A DNA stretch of 64,000 nt from Pilatotrama ljubarskyi (taxonomy: Eukaryota > Basidiomycota > Agaricomycetes > Polyporales > Polyporaceae): NCBI GenBank assembly GCA_022385805.1, contig MU277674.1, forward strand, positions 63,251 through 127,250, read 5' to 3'. Under the pieces are notes generated by a model, which worked only from the letters and a program-made list of their open reading frames with translations, did not search any database and was not told where the DNA came from. Of the stretch, positions 9,345-20,117 are shown piece after piece. The position numbers and the translations under genes were made by a program. Within the stretch, counting starts at the first letter, position 1. Every line of letters begins with the position of its first letter.

Positions 9345-12300
9345 GACTGTCTGGACAGTGGTGTACCGGCGTTCCTCCCGTGAGTGATTTCAGCACTCAA
9401 TGAGGCTATAGCGGTTACAGTTGATGGTCGGATTCAGACAGAGTCAGCCTGCTATTCCAGCTTCCGTCTTCTAACGAAGACGCGGTGGGGACTTTCGATC
9501 TGGAGGACCTCCGGTACGGCCCTCGCCGACCAGGGCAAGTACTGTAAGAGCGGGCCTGCTTGGGGTTCCAGCTGGGTGTTTCAGACAAGTCGGTACTGGA
9601 AGGCTTCAGAGTCACAACGTTTCTCAACCTAGAGCAAGCCAAGGAGGAGGATGGCAAGAAGGACGGGGACGAGCTGCACAGTTGACCGAGACCCATGCCG
9701 GAGGATGCGGGCCGAAAGTGTACATACTGTACGCTCGGGTCAAGGTTTCCTCTTTCAGCGTCGGGTCTCCGTCGTAGGGGGAAGTCACTCGCTACGTATA
9801 CTCATTCTCGCAAGCTAGATGGTTCGAACCGTTCTAACGTCTGCTTTTCTTATGTCCCGATCCCAATAGATAGACCTGAAGGAAGAAAGATATAGATACT
9901 CATTACCAGTACATAATCTCTGGATGTCTGTAACAGTTGATCCAGTAAAGGACTTGAAGCTCAGTAAGGTCTCCGACCGACACCTGCTCTCAGTGCTGTG
10001 CAAGGCAGAGGATGGAAGTCACACACGTCGGTATCCGGACATCTTGTATCTTATGACCACTACTCCGGGTAGAACGGACTTCCCAAGCAGGTCACAATGG
10101 ACGTTCCGCTAGTCCTGTCCATTGCCAGAGTACAGCAGCTTGTCCACCGGCTCGCCATCTGTCCCATGTCAATCTCTGTCAAGTCCTCGCTTCCAGCTGT
10201 GGGGCGACCGTCGACGCTCGAGGAGCCTCGTGCCAGCGCTGAGAAGACGGGGCCTTGGCACTTTTCTTTTTCTTTTTTTTCTTTTGTTCCTCGTTTATTG
10301 CCCTCGAGGGCCGAGCCCTATGGTAGGAAACAGTGCTACGTGTATCTACGGAGTATGTAAACGGGGGGGTTGCCAGACGTAGGGCCTTGGCACTTGGATC
10401 GATAGCTTCATGGGACTTCAACCTGCTTCTCTGGCATGCCGCCCAGCCCCTTGATCGTGGCGTCGTTTCATGCTCGTCGGTCGCCCACATGAGCATACAG
10501 AGAGCGCTGCTCTCGCTTGCTCTCAGTCTTTGCTCCAAACCCCCAGGCACAAGGGAGACGCGGGATGGGACGGGCAAGAATCAGTCCATCAAGAAGTGTG
10601 AAACTCACCGACAGCACCCGCCGGTGAGCCACTCTACCGCGCTCTAGGGGCTGCGCGGCCAGACGGAGAGAGCGCTGAGGCCATGTGCTAAGCGCGCCAT
10701 CCATGAAAGTCATCGGCCTTGCGCTATTCTGCTCGAATGGTCCCGGAGAGACATCTTCACATTGTAGAAGAGGGATGTCTCAGTAGTTGCAGCCTGGCAG
10801 CGGCATGCGGTGTTGATGTCCCCTCGTCCGCGAGACATCGGGGGGCACTTCGGTCTGGGCAGTGAGGTCAGCGATGACGGGTACAGAATTGAGAGCAGGA
10901 CGCGTACGTGAAGATACACGAGGACCCGGCTGAGCTCGAGATACTACGCATTGACCTCGCGTCGTGTCGTGCGATATGCATCCAGGCTCTCGCCTACGCC
11001 GATGCGTCAATACAGACATACATTTCGCTTATGAGCGGCGGAGGACATGACACCGGCGGACATCGCTCAGGAGTCCGCAGGGAGGGCTGCTGTCAGGCTC
11101 ACTTAGCGGTGAGATAGTATCCCTCTCGCCGTCACTTCGCCGTGATGCCATGAGGCATTGGACGCCTTCACGGGGCGCGCGAACGCTGTTGGAGCACGTA
11201 GGCTGGTTGGGAGGGATGGCATGGATGGCTTGTGTATCTTCACGAGTGTGCAGAAAGATGACCTCCTACTACGCGCGAGTAAGCGTCGAGCTCAGGATCC
11301 GGTAAGCCTAGTGCTGTTCCAGTCAGCGTCACCATCGATCGGTCCAAGCTATTTGGAAGATACTATCACAGTACCTTGCGCTTCCGAACTGTCTTCCCGA
11401 TGGTAAGCCATCTTCCGGAGTTCATCGTGGATGCTCCTGATGCTGCCGACGCTAGCAGCCGGCCAGCACTGCCTATTGACTCGAGCGACATGCGCAGCCT
11501 GGAGGGTGGGATGCTTGTGATCGAACAGGTGTGTCTGCAGGCGGCCTGCGGTCGTCCAGAGCGCCATGAGTTAGATCATCGATTTCGGAGCGCGGATGCG
11601 ATGGAGGTGAGTACACCCGGAAGCGCGATGAGATGTCAAATAGATGATGCGGGCCGTCTAGCAGGCGTTTCTGTCATATAGTAGTCAGCGACGGTGGGAC
11701 AGAGGGCGTTACGAAGATGGTGGTGGTGTCACAGCGCTGATACATTCAGGACCTGCTGTGGTCGACGCAGTACTGCAGCTGAGGCCTCCCCTGGTGGTGG
11801 TGGTGCAGTTGTTGAGTGCCGTCGGTATGCGGACCGGCGGAGGAGAGATCTGCATCTGCGAGGAGATGCATCGGGAGGGAGCGTTTGCCTTTTTGATGCG
11901 TGCGGCGTGATTGGACGGTGATGGGAAGACGACTGCCTCTTTCCTCCGTCTCCTCCTGGAGATCGTCCATGCACGGCCGGCTTTCGCTCGCTAGTCCATA
12001 TCCGCCTCTGACTTTGCCACGCCCAACCTACCACGCCTCCAAAAATGCGCACCGAGGGAACAGCAATTCCGGTGCGGGGCGTGTCAGAGGCCGACGCGAT
12101 CCCGGGAAGTAATGGATAGATCTGCCTCTGCGAGCGACAGCGTGCGTACGGCGGCAGCATGGCCGACAACGGCGCACGTCGACATGGTAATCGTTCCCTA
12201 TTCCGCTGATTTGGACGGTCCACGCAGGATTATCGACCAGGCGATTGGTACTGTATCAAAACTGAATGTACAGCCCTCCTTTCCCTGCCTCGCGGTCTGT

Positions 12301-12607
12301 CCTGGCGCTTTCAGAAGACCTCTTGACCCTGTGACGCGCGCCTTCATCTATATTTCAGACCGCCCGCGCTTTCGCCCTCTCCTTTCCTCTCGTCGACGCT
12401 GGTTATCGCCTGGGACTCTTCATTCCGTTCGTCTCAGCGGTCCGACTACTTGCCGTGTCCTGCGTTCCAGCCGACCCCGCACTGCATTCCTGAAGCGGAC
12501 TCCGGACTGTCGACTCCCCTGCTTGCGCGAAGAGCTAGGCCGCCTTTCGCTCTGCGAAGACTTCCACCAAGGTCTCTCTGTCGACCCCGGTCCATTTTCC
12601 TACATGC
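9345..12607. other. Gene-poor stretch with two unresolved coding-like patches
   Basis: No complete gene could be built. One patch, + strand 9462-9684, reads like a C-terminus (NEDAVGTFDLEDLRYGPRRP, later SVLEGFRVTTFLNLEQAKEE, stop at 9684), but its two halves are in different frames. A second patch, + strand about 11158-11690, has several good donor sites (for example ATG|GTAAGC near 11400 and GAG|GTGAGT near 11606), but the exons do not chain. On the minus strand an ATG at 11970 opens 74 codons with a His run (LHHHHQGRP). The 1.6 kb between the patches shows nothing. A 359-codon ORF at 12112-13191 is discussed under rejected items. Confidence 0.4.
9462..9684 (+). pseudogene. Coding-like 3' remnant, unidentified
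   Basis: The stretch starts after a possible acceptor (ATTCCAG, ending 9460) and reads LPSSNEDAVGTFDLEDLRYG in one frame. It continues, in another frame, as SDKSVLEGFRVTTFLNLEQA and ends KDGDELHS with a stop at 9684. The change of frame would need a 33-nt intron (9539-9571, GTACTG to TTCCAG), shorter than any other in the window, or a frameshift. Upstream sequence is occupied on the opposite strand by the first exon of the chelatase-like gene, so a full gene does not fit. I do not recognise the family. It may be a truncated copy or the end of an overlapping gene. Confidence 0.25.
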
Positions 12608-15600
12608 ATGGCAGATCCCGTATTCCCCCTCACGATCGACGATACTTCCCCTCTCGTCCTCTACCAGCCCTTCGGAGACAGCTTTACTGGTGTACCGACT
12701 GTTGCCGCAGGCTGGAACTCCTACGACACCATTGGCGGCCTCGCCCAGTCCCCATCCGGGTCAGGCTCGTCAATAGAGGCTACCATAGGGAATGGGACGA
12801 GCCTGCACGTCACCGCCAGCGACGGTGCAGCGCTGCAGATAGATTGGAACGGTACGTTGTCCAAAGTCTACCAGTTCCACCATCCCCATCCCAGCCAGGA
12901 GGCGCGCCCAGCGGCGTCGAAGCCTGGCGAGACGGCGACGGTCAAACGTCCAGCTGTCATCGGTGTTCACGGCGAACACGCACGCTTCTGTTCTTGGCCC
13001 GCCTAGACGCGAGCGAAGCCGGAAGAGAGTGCCTTATTGCGATCTCGTTTCTGTCAGTAAACCATCCATGTGGGGAATGGGCGCCTGATGCATCGGCTTA
13101 TGGAACGAAGCTTCCTCCCTGCAGCTTCTTCCTGCGCCTGCTGATGTTTGGCCCTTCCCCACATGCCAGCGGCCATGACGCTGTTCGCTGATATGTTCGC
13201 AGCCGGGACCGTTATGGGAATCCTGCATGACAAGTGGATCTTCGATGTTTTGATACTTGATTGCGGATCTACGTCGTTGAACACTAGATGACAAGTGGGC
13301 ACATGTTGGTCACATACCCGATTTCCAATCCTGACATTCGCCCGGACATCGTTGGAATGTGTTTGCTGACAAGTACTGCGATTACAGGAACGGCCATTAC
13401 AATATTCGGTACCCTTGTGCAAACGCTGTCCAGCAACGCTCTCTATTCCGTCATCCTCGACGGGACGGCCACGACAAACTTCATATCGGACTTGTCCCCC
13501 GTACCCACCGTCGATACCGCTGCTACGGACGTCCTCGCACTCTTCACAGGCCTACAAGACGGGGCACATTCCATACAGCTCACGCTGCACAATCCGGACG
13601 ACACTGGCGCGCCTGGGAACGTGACCGATGGGCCGTTCCTCGCATTCGATCGAGCCCTGGTGGCGGTGGGCACTGGGAAGCCAAGGTACGTACGACCACC
13701 GTGTCCTATATTCCGCTTGTTGCCTCAGACGTATGCACGCGGGGCTTCTGTCCATAGGCTTAGTCGTTTGTGGTGTACAGAAGCTTCTTCCGTCTCTAGA
13801 TCTAGCACTGTACCGGTTGTCGTCGTGTTCTTTTCTGGTGTTTTTCATCTTATATTCCGCCTTTCATGTTTTGAATTCATCCTGGAAACCCTGTCTGTTA
13901 CATTTCCCATTGTCAGCCGTGGAGGCTTTTCGTATGCGAATGACTACGACACACACACTCATACGCTCCCACAGCTCGCTTGTCGCCACTTCTGTCATCG
14001 GCCCGCCCACACCCTCTCCCTCCACCACCGCACGGACAGCTCCCGTCCCAGATGATGAGATTGCATATCGCGGACAATGGAACTTCACGCCTGGCCTCCT
14101 GCCAGGCTCGACGGTGCCCTTCCATACGAGTAACAACGTCGGGGATAAAGCGACGCTCCTATTCAACGGTGCGTGCGGATCCCTCGACCTCGCCGTTTTC
14201 GTTGCTTCTTCCAACGTCCATTGTATTCCTCGTGTGATGCGCGTGCCCTTCCGGTACTTTTGTTGCCCGTCGTGCAGGCGCGCGGGGCAAATGCGCAGCC
14301 CCCCCCGGTTTGACGTATACTCGCTAAGGCCGCTGATGGTGACCGACGGAGCTGCTTGATGGGCACGGTTTTCCGTCCGAGGGCGTCCGGGGGCGCGTGT
14401 CGGCGTCTGCCTTCGCGGCGTTCTCACGTTTCTTCATATGTGGCATTGCTCTCTTCGTCAGGCGTCACGTTTTACCGTTGTCTCATAAACAGTATCCCGC
14501 CTGAGACCCCGAGATCCATATATCCCCCCTCCTTGGACAAGCGCTCCCCTCCACTTTTCCCCTCCTTATCATTTCAACCCGCTCTGCGCGTTCTGGTCCA
14601 GTCTCGGCCGCGTGCTGACATCCATTTCGCGTGCAGGCTCGGCCGTTGGGCTCACCGGCCTGACCACGCCTGCCTCGGGCGCATACAACGTATCGCTCGA
14701 TCACGAGGAGCCTGTTACGCTCTCTGCACGCGCCTCTTGGACTGCCTCGTCACCGACGCTGTTGTTCTTCCGCACGGGACTCGATCCCTCGATCATGCAT
14801 ACCATCGAGGTGGTCAACGCTGGCCAGACCGGCGCAGGTGACGGTGCCGGCTCGTTGCTGGTGCTGGCCGCCGTCAATGTCACCATCGTCCAGAACGCTG
14901 GGTGAGTCACGAACCTCGAGTGCTTCCCATCTTGCGGCGAAGTTGCTCATTCATGATCCGCGGGTGCTTCGACGTGCGCGTCTGCAATTACTTTTTCTTC
15001 TCTGTTCCGATGACGCCATATTCCCTCCCGACATGCACGGAATGTCGCGCCCATGCCGTACAGTACAACCCCGGTCGGTGGTATGAGGACGTCTTCCGGC
15101 CTGTCCAAGGGCAGCATTGCGGCGCTGGCAATCGGCGTTACCCTGGCTGTCGCCACCATCGCTGTGGCGATTCTCTTCTTCCTCCGACGCCGGCGGCGGA
15201 TAGCGCGTCGGAAACGCGAGATGCTAGTCAACCCCCGCATTAGCGGCGCCGGCCGGTTGTCCTTCCTGTTCCCTCACAGACGGCACAGCCACGCTGGCGA
15301 ACAGGCGGCGCAGAAGACGATGGAGCGCGAGGAGGGCGTGCTGGATATCCGCAGCCCCAACGCCCGCGCGCACGAGAAGCAAGAGGACTCGGATGATGAA
15401 GATGAGGGCGATGGCGAGGCTGGCGCGCGGCGCTTCTCAGCAGCTGAGAAGGGGAAGGCACGCGCACTGCGGCGGAGCAACGCGTCGAAGAATTCGGATG
15501 GGAGCTACTCTATCGAGCTGCCCGACCTCACGATCGCGCAGGTCCCGCGCGGATACCTCCCCACTAGCACCGTCCCCTCCACGCCGTCCCCGCCCAGGAC

Positions 15601-16846
15601 GGTGACGGGCTCGGTGGCGCCCCCGACGTCTCCAAGGAGTCCTCGGCCTCGTGGCCCGCGAGAGATGCAGGGACGTGACTCTACTCGGGGAATCCTTCTG
15701 ACGGATATGCCTCCTCTGCCTTCACCTATCGAGTATGAGGGCCTCGCTGCACCCTCATATCTTCCTGACGCCGCTCACATATCGCCTTTGCGGGTAGAGT
15801 TCGCTACGGAGTTACCAGAACGACCGGAGAAGCGGACGGAGCGGCATGTCAGCACGGCCACGTCCGTCTCCCTGCCCCAGTCGCTCAAACAGGCCCTGTC
15901 TCAACAGCGTAGCTCCGCCACAGAGGTCCCTAGCCTGACGCGTTCGGAAGCGGTATTCTCGTTTCTGGACCTCAACTCTTCGACGTCTACTTCGCTGTCG
16001 CCACGGTCGCAACGCCAGTCCGCATCGAATTCGACAGGGAAGTCGGGCAGCTCTTCCCAGTCGAAACGCAATACAGGTAGCGAGCATAGTTCACAGTCGC
16101 AGAGTGTCAATTGGTCTTCCCTCTCACCCGACCGCCGCATGTCGCTCGGCCTGTCCATGACACTGGCCGGTGGCCCGACAGCTTCCCGTCCCTCGCTATC
16201 TCCAAATGTGCTCCTACAACCGGTACCTCTGCCCCTTCCTGTACCACCGCTCCCGACGATCTCCACAGATCAGCAGACAGTATCGTCGTCCGGTAGCATT
16301 GAGCCCGAGGGCCCCGACCAGCCGTTCCCGTACGATGCTGGAGGCCAGCCGCTCCCGTCACCTACCGACTCCATCCCTTTTACCGTCTCCGACATTCACT
16401 TCCGACACTCCACCCACTCGTCGTACTCGGGCCATCCAGAGTCTCGTCGTGCGTCCGCGCAGCGCCTGAGCGGATCGCACCGTCCACCTCACCCACCTCT
16501 GCCCGGAATTGCCTCCGGGCCGTCTTCGCCTACGCGGGCCACGCACCACCGGCCGGGTTCGACAGGCGGATCGCAGACCGTCCCGCCGTTCATTGTGCAG
16601 CGGATCCTTGGCAGAACACCCAGCGCGAATGCGCCCTCTCCCTTTGGCAGTCCCACCACGCCGCAGTTTGCAAGCATATCCGGGACGATAGGGCGGTCGG
16701 GCGCGCCGCCGCTAGGAGCAGCCTCTCCCCCGCCCGCCCCGGCATCTCCGGCGAGTGCCCGCAGCTCTGGTGGGGGGCAGGGGCAGCCGTCAGGCTCCGG
16801 CTCCACGACGACAGTGTTTGGCTTCCAGCTCGGGCGCCATCGATGA
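12608..16846 (+). CDS. Single-pass transmembrane protein with two extracellular beta-type domains, function unknown
   Basis: Exons 12608-12851, 13388-13685, 13975-14168, 14637-14901 and 15064-16846 give 927 aa. It has two similar ectodomain repeats: LQIDWNGTAITIFGTL with YSVILDGT, and ATLLFNGSAVGLTGLT with AYNVSLDH. This architecture is widespread and unassigned in Agaricomycetes. A spacer TTPVGGMRTSSGLSKG leads to one membrane helix at about residues 350-374, with the stop-transfer run RRRRR after it. The cytoplasmic tail of about 550 residues is Ser/Pro-rich and low in complexity. No signal peptide is evident at ATG 12608; an ATG four bases upstream is out of frame. Four of the four introns are long (536, 289, 468 and 162 nt) although every junction keeps phase. 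It is convergent with PalC. A receptor or wall-sensor role would be a guess. Confidence 0.75.
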
Positions 16847-17920
16847 AAGGCGTTTTCTGCTCCTCACAGCGCATTGTATATATCCAACGTTACAATACCG
16901 CCACGGAGTGGCTTCTGCTTCACTGCACATAGTTGCTGCTCTGTTAACTTATCGTGACGCCTAATCGGCCTGCGTTTTCACTTCACGGGTGAGGGCATGC
17001 ATATCCCTCTAGTCGTTCGCAATGAATTGTCTGTCGTTACCCGGACACCTTTCATCTGTAGTGTCCGTTGTACATAATCACTTATATGTCTCCATGTTGT
17101 TTGCATACACTTCCTCGCGTAACCCCCGTGTCCTACATGCCTGTGTACTGTATACGAAATCGCCACCCCCGTCTTGGTTCGGTCATCCTGCCCTTCGATC
17201 ATAGCCCAATCCTGCCGCTCCTTGGCCCCTCCGCCCCTGCATCCTCGCTGTCTGTTGTCTTGATCGCATCCCCTTGCTGCACTCCATCATTGCTCTGCAC
17301 TCTCAGCCACATCTCGGAGTCTGATGTTGAGCTGAGGGAAAGTGTGAGGTTTTGGAGGCTGTCCACACCTCGGGTATCCTACTGAAGCTGTCTAATCCTG
17401 TCGGCGTGTGCAACGCCGTTGTACTGTATGGCTACCGTACAATATATCATGGAGTAGTATTGGAGCCCCGCGTGTAGGTCACAACGATCGATGCTTTGTG
17501 TGATCAGGTTGCATGGCGTCGGACCTTTACGTGATGTGGGCTGCTGTGGGCAGCGGAGAGCTGGAGAACTGAGTTCGGTCAGTTGCTCCAGATCACTGAT
17601 AGTGTGGGGTCAACGACTCAGGTGCTCATGCATACGGGATCGCAGCAGGGTCGGTGCCTTGAACCGTCGACCTCGGCTGCGTTGCGATCGTTCACTAAGC
17701 CTTGTCCGGAACCGAGAGACGGATGGTATACATTTCGGAAAGCTTCTCCTCGACGACCTGAGCAGAAGAGATGACGAGCAGATATCAGCCATCGCCCAAA
17801 GCGGTGTCTTTGATGGTGGCGGGAGGCGGTGAGACGTACCTATCATACTGCACTATACGCACGATCCTTTCCACAGACCCCTGAACCCAGCGTACTGGGC
17901 TCCTTTCATTGCGACTATGC
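16847..17920. other. Intergenic between convergent genes
   Basis: This 1.07 kb holds the 3' flanks of the membrane-protein gene and of PalC. It has only short ORFs without motifs and many stops in all frames. I see no RNA gene or repeat. Confidence 0.5.
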
Positions 17921-19723
17921 TCAGTAATAAGCCTCCGCACCGGCATATGATTTCCCCGGAGTCCCTGGCGTGGCCGCTTGTGATGTGTGGCCGCCAGCAG
18001 CGTTCTCAGAATCCAGCAGCTCGAGCCCCTCCGCTTGACGTCGTGTGTACTCCACCGAACCGGGCCCAAACGCAGGCGTAGGCTTGGTGTAAGGTTTGAC
18101 TGCGACGGCCAGCAACCCCGCGGGAATCATAGCTTGAAGGTCGGCTTGCGATGGGACAGGCTGGAACATTAGCTGCATGCGTACAATGAGCCATGATGTG
18201 GCAACCGGTGTCAAGCTGCCGCGGGTCGCGTACCGTGTCGTTCATCCTCTTGTATCCGACCAGGAAGGTATTGACGCTGTCGAGCTCCTCCTGCACTCTC
18301 GCCTTGCGGCGCTCGCGCATTTCCTTCTCGCGATCGCTGTTGATCATACCGCCAGACGAATGCCCACTTCGCAGCTCTTCAAGATCTTTCTTGGCCCATG
18401 CCAAGAAGCCGACCGCGACGCCTCCCTTGCTGGTACCTCCATGCTCTCCGGCATCGACTCCGAGCCACTTTCTCGCCAGCGCTCCGTGTAGAGCGATTTC
18501 GTCAGCGAGATAGCGGCGCAGTTCCGGCGCAACTTCTTCTCCTGTCTCTTCCTGTCCGCCGCCGTTATTCTTGTCCTTCCCGAAGCCGAGTTTCATCTTC
18601 GTCTTGGAGCCACCTTTCGACGCGCCGGGCGTCTTCACCAACGATCGCGCGGAGGAGTATAGCGCTACGCACTCTAGGTGGAGCTTCGCGACGAGCGCAG
18701 GGGAGGGGTGGGATTTGGGTAGCGGCGGTCCGGGCGTGAGAGTGCTTTCGAAGGCAGCCTTGGAGAGGAGTTTGCGAATAGCAAGGTTTTGGGCATCTGC
18801 AAGAGCCATCCTGTCAGGTATTCTCGTCAGTCGCTACGTGACAGAGCTGCGAAGGAATCATACTTGCTGAGCCCGATGACAACCTCTCTGCTGAGATCGG
18901 GAGGCTTAGGACAAGACATGCCAAGCGAGATGACCCGGTCGCGTTCCCTCTCCCATTCGGCTAAGCACTCCTTGCCGATGTACTCGTATAAACCGGCAGC
19001 TTTGCAGAGCAGGGTGACCGCGAACGCGAGTTTCTCGTCCTTCGCTTTCCTCTCGGCATCAGATATGGCCCGTTCCGTCTCGTAGCGTCCTAGAGCGTGG
19101 ACCACGGCGCGTGCGAGATTCGAAATGGAGAAGGCGTATGTGAGGAGCGTAAAGGCTACTTCCGTGGAGAATGTCGGTATGCTAAGCCTGGGAGAGTTGT
19201 GGAAGAGGCTGGAGGAGAGTGTTGTTCGCCAGCTGAAGACTAGGTAAAGGGTGTCAGAGATGCGATTGAGTCGGGGGTAAGATTTACACACTGGGTTCGG
19301 CTTTCAATGGCATCTCAGCTTGGCGGATACAACTCAGCAGACCGTATAGTTTGGGAATATAATCGTCTAGAGCCTGCGCAGATCATATACGTTAGCCTGA
19401 AGCTCCCGCTTGTTCGTGATTAATAGAGGATCTTCTTCTCATGTCACCCGGGACGGTGAGCCCAGAGGCCGGAGGAGTTTTTGTAGTAGCAGGTATGCTA
19501 TTCGTCGATACATTCCTCGACAAGATTCGCTCACCTTCACGAGACGGAGATAATCCTTCTCGCCCTGATCGGTCCGTTTGCTCTCCTTCAGAGCAGCGCG
19601 TAAGTTGGCACGCGCTTCCGTTGTGTCTGCGATATCTGTTATGTAGGTTGCCGTTGAATCCACGCAGACATCTGCAAAGGATATCGCGCCTGTGGTTGGC
19701 AGTTCGTACAAGTAGCTTGACAT
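17921..19723 (-). CDS. palC: BRO1-domain pH-signalling protein PalC/Rim23
   Basis: A cytosolic ESCRT-associated adaptor of the Pal/Rim alkaline-pH pathway. It links ESCRT-III at cortical sites to the PalA-PalB protease complex that activates PacC/Rim101. Five exons (19723-19535, 19373-19292, 19239-18864, 18810-18234, 18172-17921) give 491 aa. A BRO1-like helical array spans most of the length: the N-terminal strand region (SSYLYELPTTGAISFADV), FSWRTTLSSSLFHNSPRLS, the helix LTYAFSISNLARAVVHALG, HLECVALYSSARSLVKT, and near the end MFQPVPSQADLQAMIPAG, the usual C-terminal BRO1 signature. The insert with GKDKNNGGG is low-complexity. The start at 19723 gives the conserved MSSYLYELPT. It is divergent from TSR1. 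PalC fits better than the longer PalA/Rim20 or Bro1 because there is no coiled-coil or Pro-rich tail. Confidence 0.78.
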
Positions 19724-20117
19724 TGATACAGAGTGGCCGTAGGAGAGACAGATGCATCCCGAGGTTCTCGGACGGAATGGCCGAGCCACGATCCGGAACA
19801 CCGGATACGGTCGAAAAGCGGTGCACTTGGGAGGAGCTAGATGAGATTAGATGAAGGTGTCCGCTAGATAAGATAAGATCCTTCTCATCCGTAAATTTCG
19901 TGAACACCATGATGCCGCTTGAGCGCGAGCACCATCGGGCAGGCCGTCTCTCCCTTCTCTGCCAGGTCCTTTCGGCGGCGTTCAGAACAGCTTCACGAGT
20001 AACTCACACTAGAACCGCCTACCCGCTGGCTGGGAAGATATCGAATACTCGCCTCTGCACTATCTCTGTGATCGAAGCAAGGGTGTTCCCACCATCTGAA
20101 GACACATATTCAGCACC
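19724..20117. promoter_or_regulatory. Divergent intergenic region between PalC and TSR1
   Basis: 394 bp between two start codons facing away from each other, so it must carry both promoters. I see no clear TATA box or palindromic site I would defend. Confidence 0.4.

Noticed and set aside
12112..13191. A 359-codon ORF on the plus strand
   Set aside because: It overlaps exon 1 and intron 1 of the membrane-protein gene in another frame, has no domain, and is rich in Arg/Ser/Pro as expected by chance in GC-rich DNA.
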